Positions 62,201 to 64,000 of a stretch of 64,000 bases of DNA are shown here, one piece after another (within the stretch, counting starts at the first letter, position 1; each line of letters starts with the position of its first letter). The stretch is from the NCBI GenBank assembly GCA_959347315.1, contig OY365813.1, positions 16,895,081 through 16,959,080 of the forward strand, in the 5' to 3' direction. The translations under genes and the position numbers were made by a program. The stretch is from Bimastos eiseni. Lineage: Eukaryota > Annelida > Clitellata > Crassiclitellata > Lumbricidae. The notes beneath the pieces were generated by a model. That model saw nothing but the letters and a program-made list of their open reading frames with translations, was not told the DNA's origin and made no database searches.

Positions 62201-64000
62201 ACCCCAGTCCAAAACTAAACATTGTTCTGTTTTCGGAACAAACACTTTACAGCGCAGACAATATAGGTTTAGGCCTAGATTAGATTAATGAAAACACAAA
62301 ATATCGATGACAATGACACATAAATTCTCTTCATATAAACTTATACAGATGTTATAAAAGGCATCCTATGCGCAAAATGGCAAATTGGCAGTTTAGGCGA
62401 CACACTCTCGTCGATGTAATATGATACAATTTCCGTAATTTAAGCTCTATCTTAGCTAGAAGCCGGTTTGATTAAAATATATATGTTTGACTACAAGCTG
62501 GATTGATGAAATGATTTTAACTAGAAGGTTAAATAATGAAAAGAATTGATGAAAAAATGCCCTTTGTAAGCGGAAATGATGATGAGATTGTTGGGAATTT
62601 GCTGCCCTGTGGGTAATCGTTTTATGTTCTGGTGCACCTTGTGACCCCGTTGAGTTAAAGCTGAGTTATTTTTAGTTGTATGGTTCGGAATGAACCTACG
62701 GCTCAAAATGAGCTGGGCCCTTGGTTCAAAACGAACCTAAGGTTTGAAATAAGCTCATCCAATTACATAATGAGGGTTCCTATTTTTAGATAATAGTCAG
62801 TGATTGGTCACTTCCAGTTTGAGTTAGGCCCCTGATTGGTTGAGTTTACCTTCAGCCGCCCACGCATTAAGCTTCCGTTAGAATATAAATAGGGGAAGTG
62901 ATTTTCGAGAGAGTTGAGCTACTGAAATAGGATCAGTTTAGATCAGATTAGAATAGGAGTCCAGTTCAGCCCGGGGAAGCGGTAAGAAGAACACGACGGC
63001 GGCACAGAAAATACGCAGAAACAGCCACAGAAAGAAAAGTACTCTGCCGTTAAAAGGATATTCTACTATCGGATATTCTATCATCGTCAAAAAGTACTCT
63101 GCCGTTAAAAGGATATACTCTGCCATTGGACTTTCTATCGTCGGTCATGGGTGGAGATACCTTACCACAAGGGAATTCGTCGCCGCCACACCTGAAGAAC
63201 GAACGGTTATGGAACAGACACTGAAGAGAGTTCAAGCAGTTTTTCTCGATTTTCGTTTTTAAGAATTAAGGATCAAAAGTTGTTCTTTAATTTCCTGCAT
63301 ATACTCTGAGAACTTACCTGCGGACATATTCAAAGTCAGAAGAAGAGAGCGGGTTGGGTAAGACCATCTTGGTGAGAAGACGAGAAGGAATAGCCTCCCT
63401 GAGTAACCCGACAAGATTTTAACTGGAAGGTGGAGTTCTGCCTAAGTAGAAGCGGGAACCGTGAAGATGATTACCCAAAAAAGATTTCTAGGTAAAGTGG
63501 AAGTGGGAATGATGAAAAGATTTATGTTTAACTGGAAGCAGGAATTATGAAGAGAATCATGCTATCCAGGAAGGCGTAAAATGCATAAACTATACTGCAA
63601 GTTTGCTTGAAAAATTCGTATAATTTATTTTTAATTGTTTCACGCTTGTTGAATGCTTTCTGCAGCACCCTTGGATTCCGCGAAACACAGTTTGGAAAAC
63701 ACTGCTCTAAACAAATGACCTGTTGTTCGACGGAAATGATCTGTGTAAATTAATACGTTACAGTGCAGACGATGCTTCAAAGAACGTTTGGTGTCAGCTG
63801 GTCGATCGATTTCTTCAAAGGGAGAAGGATCGAAGTAAAACAACGCAAGAGATTCTCTGCCTGACGTCTACACTCTACGACCGACAGTCATTCTCTGCCA
63901 CAGTTAGTCTTTGTCGTCTTGTTTTGCTGTGTACTCTGTCTGTCTTTGTTATTATGCCTGCCTGTCTGTCCATTCTTTTGCCTGTTTTCCAGCTATCAAA
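14475..64000 (+). CDS. NBAS: NBAS, subunit of the NBAS-RINT1-ZW10 ER tethering complex (3' end beyond window)
   Basis: A single plus-strand gene of at least 57 exons. The 56 complete exons sum to 6708 nt (2236 codons) with every phase compatible; human NBAS is about 2371 residues, so roughly the last 5-10% is missing to the right. NBAS bridges the ER SNARE complex (syntaxin 18, USE1, BNIP1) and ZW10/RINT1 for Golgi-to-ER COPI transport, and has been linked to nonsense-mediated decay. Landmarks: EETILYDL at the N-terminus, GLSAWRVLSG-like ISAWRVLSGLPYYK, SQDGIFRLSLSPSGHLLA, STTPEELYARK, DLVYQRQWRKS, KRSWVLHECLERVPE, FHPFYESV, LAYLLALP, MAHLEFLF and GLNYKGLT. A beta-propeller fills about residues 60-460 and the Sec39-type helical region about 640-1350; the remainder is helical. 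All introns are GT-AG except two GC-AG. Exon positions are given in the four following entries. Confidence 0.96.
16380..16620 (-). repeat. interspersed repeat with AAATCGTCCGTTTAATAATAAT-type tail
   Basis: TTATTAAACGGATTATTTCT plus AAAGCGC and CATGACACAGCCATG: the same block appears at 47779-47850 (same orientation) and 40505-40590 (opposite), where it ends in (AAT)n. It is probably another SINE or LINE 3' end and lies in NBAS intron 3. Confidence 0.5.
16640..16709. mobile_element. foldback MITE bounded by TTAA (piggyBac-like)
   Basis: TTAA then ACTCTACAGCAACCAGCC at the left, and GCTGCTGGTCATTAAAGGG then TTAA at the right: a 70-bp imperfect palindrome with TTAA at both ends. Related copies lie at 24867-24920, 51288-51360 and 55142-55213, with partial ones near 26165-26192 and 41010-41045. 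Confidence 0.6.
17393..17615. repeat. 23-bp minisatellite, about nine copies
   Basis: Unit 'GGCCCTGAATTTCTCTGCCTAG' plus one base, repeated about nine times with scattered substitutions, in NBAS intron 4, ending about 110 bases before exon 5. Confidence 0.85.
18330..18490 (-). repeat. tRNA-SINE-like element
   Basis: On the minus strand: GGTTGATTGGTGACACACTG, a spacer, then GTGGGTTCAATACCGCC, a good B box. It lies in NBAS intron 5, just before an ATTG microsatellite. Confidence 0.5.
18519..18660. repeat. ATTG/ATCA microsatellite
   Basis: About 140 bases of GATT/GATC tetranucleotide units immediately upstream of the exon 6 acceptor (18681). The NBAS polypyrimidine tract is therefore short and separated from the array by only about 20 bases. 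Confidence 0.85.
19724..19790. repeat. compound microsatellite GTAT-GTAC-GGAC-AC
   Basis: Adjacent tetranucleotide runs (TATG, TACG, GACG) pass into (AC)n in NBAS intron 7. Confidence 0.8.
20835..21010 (+). repeat. LINE-tailed SINE (family A)
   Basis: It starts GGGAATCCGTTGGTTGGTTG, continues with CCACCACTGATGACTG and CATAGTTTTGCTAATGGATG, and ends in AGAGTAGATATCTTGAAGGG plus ACGCTATATAAATG. The copy at 59745-59945 has the same parts in the same order; antisense copies lie at 53205-53420 and 30380-30545. NBAS intron 8. Confidence 0.75.
21599..21814 (-). repeat. tRNA-derived SINE (family B)
   Basis: Minus strand: GTGGCACAGTGGCCGATCGG with TTAGAGCGGTC (A-box region), then GTGGGTTCGACCCTCGTCC (canonical B box GGTTCGANNCC), a conserved body (CTTAAGCAAGTCCTTCACGC, CACTTCTGAGCAAAAAATGT) and an (AAT)n tail. 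NBAS intron 9. Close copies at 23805-24012 and 41116-41325. Confidence 0.85.
21845..22170 (-). mobile_element. LINE 3' fragment (CR1/L2-type), degraded
   Basis: TATATAGCACCACTTGA and AGCGCTCTCAATG are the reversed LINE tail. The adjoining sequence reads on the minus strand as a degraded version of the '..GP..W..P' reverse-transcriptase end seen at 12648-13100 (AFQLGTVFHRP). Followed at 22225-22345 by a 3' part of SINE family C. Confidence 0.5.
22225..22345 (+). repeat. SINE family C, 3' part
   Basis: GGGCACCTTATATGGTTGCC then GGCAGTTAAATTCGATTCCTG and AACTTGTCATCATCCATTCA closely follow the body of the copy at 52370-52610. NBAS intron 9. Confidence 0.65.
23805..24012 (-). repeat. tRNA-derived SINE (family B)
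   Basis: Minus strand: TGTGTGGCACAATAGCCGAT plus TGGTTAGAGCGGTCGG, B box ATGGGTTCGATCCTCTTCC, and the family body ending ...GAAGGGCAATATTGCATTT. NBAS intron 11. Confidence 0.85.
24790..24850 (-). repeat. LINE/SINE tail fragment
   Basis: TTTCTATAGCACCCCTTGAA and GATACCTACTCAGAGCGCC: reversed tail of the LINE family, in NBAS intron 12. Confidence 0.65.
24867..24920. mobile_element. foldback MITE (TTAA/CCCTTTAAC type)
   Basis: CCCCTTTAACAACCAGCATG at the left and ATAAAGGGTTAA at the right; same family as 55142-55213. The left TTAA is lost. NBAS intron 12. Confidence 0.5.
25528..25636 (+). other. candidate alternative NBAS exon between exons 13 and 14
   Basis: Bounded by CCTACTTCCCAG and GAAGAG|GTTAGG. 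Read in the phase supplied by exon 13, it is open for all 36 codons after the split one (TRLLRTLSDAF...RIYRVLESATPLSSSHEE). Like exon 14 it enters in phase 2 and leaves in phase 0, so it could replace exon 14 but not be added to it. Human NBAS has a clear counterpart of exon 14 and not of this segment. It may be a mutually exclusive exon or chance. Confidence 0.3.
26270..26600 (-). mobile_element. LINE 3' fragment (CR1/L2-type)
   Basis: Minus-strand frames retain SLHCLKTYSSSQG followed by SAFE-stop, equivalent to the FHRHLKTVLFARA...SASE end at 12668, then a reversed TTTATAAGCACCTCTTAAAG tail. Frames are broken. NBAS intron 14. Confidence 0.6.
26628..42988 (+). CDS. NBAS: NBAS exons 15-33: start and core of the Sec39-type helical region
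   Basis: Exons: 26628-26753, 27313-27464, 28242-28373, 28978-29056, 29492-29596, 30146-30210, 30727-30798, 31294-31383, 32450-32524, 33366-33495, 34286-34420, 38276-38452, 39189-39262, 39868-39927, 40626-40688, 40882-40945, 42005-42063, 42394-42496, 42738-42988. They encode about residues 545-1215. The Sec39 region of NBAS forms the alpha-solenoid that contacts the SNARE/RINT1-ZW10 assembly. Strongly recognisable segments are YGLRGTDLEALITIG, HRLAILSNFPET, METFVYE, REYLVSMAAYDL, QLMAIALDCVYAYT and VESLLCSG. Exon 24 ends HVE with the second GC donor (GAG|GCAAGT). Exon 33 carries a Gln/His/Pro-rich insert (AQQQHPQPHQPQ). Intron 25 (34421-38275) is the largest in this part and holds the longest LINE fragment. 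Confidence 0.9.
29755..29822 (-). repeat. LINE/SINE tail fragment
   Basis: TTTATGTAGCGCCCCTTCAA and CCTACTCAGAGGCGCTCG, an almost consensus reversed tail, after a short CATTCATT run. NBAS intron 19. Confidence 0.7.
30380..30545 (-). repeat. LINE-tailed SINE (family A)
   Basis: Reversed order of the family: tail TACAGCACCGCATCAAGATA, middle block, then GGAACCAACCAACAGATTTC (complement of the GTTGGTTGGTTC head). NBAS intron 20. Confidence 0.6.
30930..31110 (-). mobile_element. LINE 3' fragment (CR1/L2-type)
   Basis: The minus-strand frame ends HFIPLLKAVIFSHDRAWSTSE-type sequence then stop, matching the family's RT terminus, followed by reversed tail TATCTACTCAGAGGTGCTCC. NBAS intron 21. Confidence 0.65.
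31206..31252. repeat. ATTC microsatellite
   Basis: Eleven or so perfect ATTC units, 40 bases before the exon 22 acceptor (31293). Confidence 0.9.
31446..31762. repeat. 23-bp minisatellite, about fourteen copies
   Basis: Unit 'TATTCCGCTTATTACCCAAT' plus GGA; period 23 measured from 31580 to 31603. Variants carry AAGGGG or AATGAA. It starts about 60 bases after the exon 22 donor in NBAS intron 22. Confidence 0.88.
33960..34215 (-). mobile_element. LINE 3' fragment (CR1/L2-type)
   Basis: The minus strand reads NRAYVSVGSLLWNNVPS and then FQSLFS, a recognisable '.FA.AGP.LWN.LP...F...LF' relic, followed by the SASD-like end and CAGAGGCGCTCTC. NBAS intron 24; it ends 70 bases before exon 25. Confidence 0.6.
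34421..35640. other. NBAS intron 25, 5' part
   Basis: Contains a (TTA)n run at 34615-34640 and AT-rich sequence. Apart from that I see nothing recognisable. Confidence 0.5.
35650..36990 (-). mobile_element. non-LTR retrotransposon (CR1/L2-type), reverse transcriptase with broken frames
   Basis: The longest element fragment here. Minus-strand frames, split by frameshifts, give RT hallmarks in order: FRPIA, FGFRRGHSTETLLVRLLSDI, QSYADDLEAYLHC (the YADD active-site box, in a second frame near 36500), NLSKTQFIWFGTD, VRDFGVTLDQELAF, CYYQLCQLRTVSRFL, VHSFVVSRLD, then AGPSTWNG and the reversed tail CATAGCACCCCTACAGG. No endonuclease domain was seen. The element is dead by frame disruption, antisense to NBAS in intron 25. 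Confidence 0.88.
38024..38100 (-). repeat. tRNA-like sequence, degenerate
   Basis: Minus strand begins GAGGAAC and ends GTTCCTC (7-bp complementary ends), with TTGGTTAGAGCG (D-arm/A-box like) and GAGGTTCAAACCTC (T-arm/B-box like). The T arm is not flush with the 3' strand, so this is not a normal tRNA. A SINE head or tRNA pseudogene is likely. NBAS intron 25. Confidence 0.45.
40505..40590 (+). repeat. interspersed repeat tail ending in (AAT)n
   Basis: GACATGGCTGTATTACAGCA, CTTTAGAAATCGTCCGTTTA then AATAATAAT: complement of the blocks at 16380 and 47779. It lies 35 bases before the exon 29 acceptor. Confidence 0.55.
41116..41325 (-). repeat. tRNA-derived SINE (family B)
   Basis: Minus strand: GTCACAGTGGCCGATTGGTT plus AGAGCGGTCGG, B box GCAGGTTCGACCCTTGTCC, same body as 21599-21814. 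NBAS intron 30, with part of a TTAA foldback element just 5' (41010-41045). Confidence 0.85.
44035..52904 (+). CDS. NBAS: NBAS exons 34-45: end of Sec39-type region and middle helical part
   Basis: Exons: 44035-44147, 44987-45066, 45582-45677, 46261-46382, 47306-47393, 48019-48324, 49140-49275, 49665-49741, 49961-50273, 51165-51231, 51614-51724, 52657-52904. They encode about residues 1215-1800. Segments with clear counterparts in human NBAS: SDSRWWKKTLSGLRP and HPFYESV (exon 39), LGLAYLLALPN (41), SLQLAIYYYALQI and LLDYTQALTLEGL (42), KKETILGM (43), VYMAHLEFLFEES (44), MHVRLLKKIKS (45). Exon 42, at 313 nt, is the longest coding exon seen, with exon 39 close behind. Introns 34, 36, 38 and 42 hold most of the local repeats. 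Confidence 0.9.
44190..44298. repeat. 20-bp minisatellite (GGAGGTCTTCTTTGGGAGAA)
   Basis: About five copies with substitutions, starting about 40 bases after the exon 34 donor in NBAS intron 34. Confidence 0.8.
44465..44581. repeat. 12-bp minisatellite (GCATCAATGGTT)
   Basis: About ten copies of a 12-base unit; A/G variation gives CAATGG or CAGTGG. Same intron (34) as the 20-bp array. Its in-frame reading MVAS is an artefact of the period. Confidence 0.88.
45760..46060. repeat. LINE-tail fragment plus segment duplicated in intron 38
   Basis: A reversed LINE tail at 45770-45815 (TATATAGCGCCCCTTCAAGA) is followed by about 160 bases (45880-46020) nearly identical to 47610-47745. Shared words: GGTTGAATAAAGAACATTCT, ACTTACTTAATATATGGCAA, GAGTCGATGAGTCAGTCCAT. 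Intron 36. Confidence 0.75.
47170..47235 (+). repeat. LINE/SINE tail fragment
   Basis: AGTAGATATCTTGAAGGGGC then GCTATATAAATACTTGATTAC: near-consensus tail in the plus orientation with a TTACAT-rich end. NBAS intron 37. Confidence 0.7.
47594..47850. repeat. second copy of the intron 36/38 shared segment, then repeat tail
   Basis: Direct-orientation copy of the 45880-46020 sequence, followed by AACGGACGATTTCTAAAGCA, part of the family also at 16380. Intron 38. Confidence 0.75.
49455..49610 (+). mobile_element. non-LTR retrotransposon 3' end, second family
   Basis: The plus-strand frame reads LRAASPHAWNSCPATIQE then TKTLPTFKKQLDCY-stop, the classic RT C-terminal signature. Its tail is GGTGCTTTATAAATTGTCAT plus (AATTAC)n, different from the GCGCTATATAAAT family. 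NBAS intron 40. Confidence 0.75.
50777..51122. mobile_element. hAT-type MITE with 8-bp target duplication
   Basis: The left end contains CAGCGTTTTCCAA and the right end TTTGGGAAACGACG. Flanking GATTACAC occurs at 50769-50776 and 51123-51130. 346 bp, non-coding. Same family as the element at 62149-63704. The right end lies 34 bases before the exon 43 acceptor. Confidence 0.78.
51288..51360. mobile_element. foldback MITE bounded by TTAA
   Basis: TTAACTCTTTAACGACCAGC at the left and GTGCTGGTTGTTAAAGTG at the right, an imperfect palindrome. NBAS intron 43, about 55 bases after its donor. Confidence 0.55.
52370..52610 (+). repeat. tRNA-SINE-like element (family C)
   Basis: GAGCTGAGGAATCGAGTTCG with ATACCCG gives a B-box-like GTTCGATACCC; the body contains GGGCGCCTTGCATATCTGCC and ACATTCGACTCCTGTAGTAA; the tail is AT-rich. 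NBAS intron 44, ending about 45 bases before exon 45. Confidence 0.65.
53205..53420 (-). repeat. LINE-tailed SINE (family A)
   Basis: Reversed tail TTTATGTAGCACCCCCGCAA, middle GTAAGCTAAAAGAGTCACCA, and head GAACCGACCAACAGATTCCC, in mirror order to the copy at 59745. NBAS intron 45. Confidence 0.75.
53582..64000 (+). CDS. NBAS: NBAS exons 46-57: C-terminal helical part, incomplete
   Basis: Exons: 53582-53700, 54511-54606, 55353-55466, 55987-56078, 56580-56745, 57529-57674, 58865-58960, 60201-60309, 60655-60741, 61194-61336, 63764-63902, and 63993 onward (cut by the window edge; only CTATCAAA seen). They encode about residues 1800-2236. Matching blocks include GLNYKGLTSSNSDPLDILAP (46), SIYRLWACKLFW (47), LNILQILSQ (53) and NVWCQLVDRFLQREKDRSK (56). 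Exon 56 begins after TTAATACGTTACAG; its phase fits exon 55 exactly, and it lies only 51 bases beyond a transposon end. The stop codon is outside this sequence. Confidence 0.9.
55142..55213. mobile_element. foldback MITE bounded by TTAA (best copy)
   Basis: TTAA|CCCTTTAACGAC at the left and GTCGTTAAATGG|TTAA at the right: 12-bp terminal inverted repeats with one mismatch and exact TTAA on both sides, 72 bp overall. The CCC-type ends and TTAA target are those of piggyBac-type transposons. NBAS intron 47. Confidence 0.65.
55515..55615. repeat. 25-bp tandem repeat (ATCGGTACTGAGCATACTCTGTAAC)
   Basis: About four copies beginning about 50 bases after the exon 48 donor; in intron 48. A LINE-tail fragment (GAGAGCGCCTCTGAATAGCT, GAGGTGCTATATAAAT) follows at 55770-55822. 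Confidence 0.75.
56165..56244. repeat. (AT)n microsatellite
   Basis: Two long AT runs separated by ACACTGT, in NBAS intron 49. The sequence is self-complementary and prone to length change. Confidence 0.9.
57105..57175 (+). repeat. LINE-tail fragment followed by (AAT)n
   Basis: GAGTAGATGGCCTTGAAGGG plus GCGCTATATAAAACTGC then AATAATAAT. The following 57176-57355 contains three or four diverged AT-rich repeats of a GTTACAAATAGAGTTGTA/ATTAC unit, and a reversed tail at 57368-57412. NBAS intron 50. Confidence 0.65.
57708..58265. repeat. 15-bp minisatellite, about 37 copies
   Basis: Unit GATTCTATGTTATCT repeated from about 57708 to 58265, with point variants (TTAGCT, TTAACT, TTGTCT, GAATCT). 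It begins about 33 bases after the exon 51 donor, in intron 51. The period is a multiple of three, which yields a long stop-free frame (MLSDS)n; this is not a gene. Confidence 0.93.
58946..59043. repeat. 49-bp tandem duplication copying the exon 52 splice donor
   Basis: 58946-58994 and 58995-59043 are near-identical. Each contains AGACGGGGTAAGGGCAGGCT, that is, the last bases of exon 52 and its GTAAGG donor. The first donor (58961) keeps the NBAS frame; the second would add 49 bases and read GGG TAA, a stop. Confidence 0.9.
59268..59565. mobile_element. probable hAT-type MITE, diverged
   Basis: CAAGCGTTTCACGAAC at the left and ATTTAGGAAATGCTGTG at the right resemble CAGNGTTTCCCAA-type hAT ends. 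Internal GTGACCCAC and GGTTCGCGACCTACC fit Charlie-like elements. I found no clear 8-bp duplication. NBAS intron 52. Confidence 0.45.
59745..59945 (+). repeat. LINE-tailed SINE (family A, most complete copy)
   Basis: GGAATCCGTTGGTTGGTTCT, GGGCCCACCACTGGTGACTC, TTACTGCGCATAGTTTTGCT, then GTGCCTCTGAGTAGATATCT and ATTATATAAATGCTCGATTAC. About 200 bp, no obvious B box. NBAS intron 52. Confidence 0.75.
60835..61040 (-). mobile_element. LINE 3' fragment (CR1/L2-type)
   Basis: The minus strand reads FSVVGPNCLEWPPIG and LHSILKSAFFDRVW...SISE-stop, matching the 12668 RT end, then the reversed tail ATCTACTCAGAGATGCTCCC. It abuts an AATCAATCAATCA run. NBAS intron 54. Confidence 0.7.
62149..63704. mobile_element. 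hAT-type element, 1556 bp, exact 8-bp target duplication
   Basis: Ends CAGCGTTTCCCAA and TTTGGAAAACACTG, flanked by CTCTAAAC at 62141-62148 and 63705-63712. About 62149-62360 and 63595-63704 align with the 346-bp copy at 50777-51122. The central 1.2 kb or so is extra. No transposase frame was seen. It sits in NBAS intron 55; its 3' target copy ends 51 bases before exon 56. Confidence 0.85.
62380..63590. mobile_element. insert within the hAT element, LTR-like or unknown
   Basis: Sequence absent from the short hAT copy. It has a TATA-box-like GAATATAAATAGGGG at 62881-62895 followed about 30-60 bases later by AGTTTAGATCAGATTAGAAT, CpG-rich stretches near 62980-63010 and 63175-63200, and an internal repeat (AAAAGTACTCTGCCGTTAAAAGGATAT at 63035 and again at 63090). 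It could be a solo LTR or the element's own internal part. No open frame is convincing. Confidence 0.4.

Overview
This is a 64 kb piece of an animal nuclear genome. Its genes are split into many small exons by AT-rich introns full of short interspersed repeats, and there is no operon structure. The protein set (an MCL1-like BCL-2 protein, the ciliary protein SPAG8, the ER-Golgi tethering protein NBAS) and the repeats (tRNA-derived SINEs, a LINE family whose tail reads GCGCTATATAAAT, hAT- and piggyBac-like miniature elements) suggest an invertebrate, probably marine. I cannot name a species or phylum.

Layout. Positions 1-4470 hold no gene I recognise, only repeats: a degenerate array at 1258-1540, a 200-bp tandem duplication with a CRE-like core at 1797-2196, and a CpG-richer block at 2278-2640. 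Positions 4867-6228 (minus) are a two-exon MCL1-like gene split at the glycine-glycine-tryptophan of BH2. Positions 7434-12315 (plus) are SPAG8 in six exons, in frame throughout, with an RFX X-box 58 bp before the ATG. Positions 12316-14474 are intergenic with a LINE 3' end. From 14475 to the right edge (plus) runs NBAS: I place 56 complete exons plus the first 8 bases of a 57th. Every junction keeps frame, giving 2236 codons, and the gene continues beyond the window. Its ATG sits in a perfect TISU element.

How the genes relate. NBAS works in Golgi-to-ER retrograde transport as part of the NBAS-RINT1-ZW10 tether, SPAG8 is a microtubule inner protein of cilia and sperm tails, and the MCL1-like protein regulates apoptosis at mitochondria. 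They are not an obvious functional cluster. The MCL1-like gene and SPAG8 are head to head; SPAG8 and NBAS are in tandem.

The introns hold most of the unusual material: two GC-AG introns, a 49-bp duplication that copies a splice donor, a roughly 37-copy 15-bp minisatellite, a 1.56-kb hAT element with an exact 8-bp target duplication just before exon 56, foldback elements bounded by TTAA, and many fragments of one LINE family with SINEs that carry its tail. I did not find a clearly new multi-gene system; the best leads are regulatory or structural. Exon calls come from reading splice signals and from remembered family similarity. No alignment or RNA data were used.
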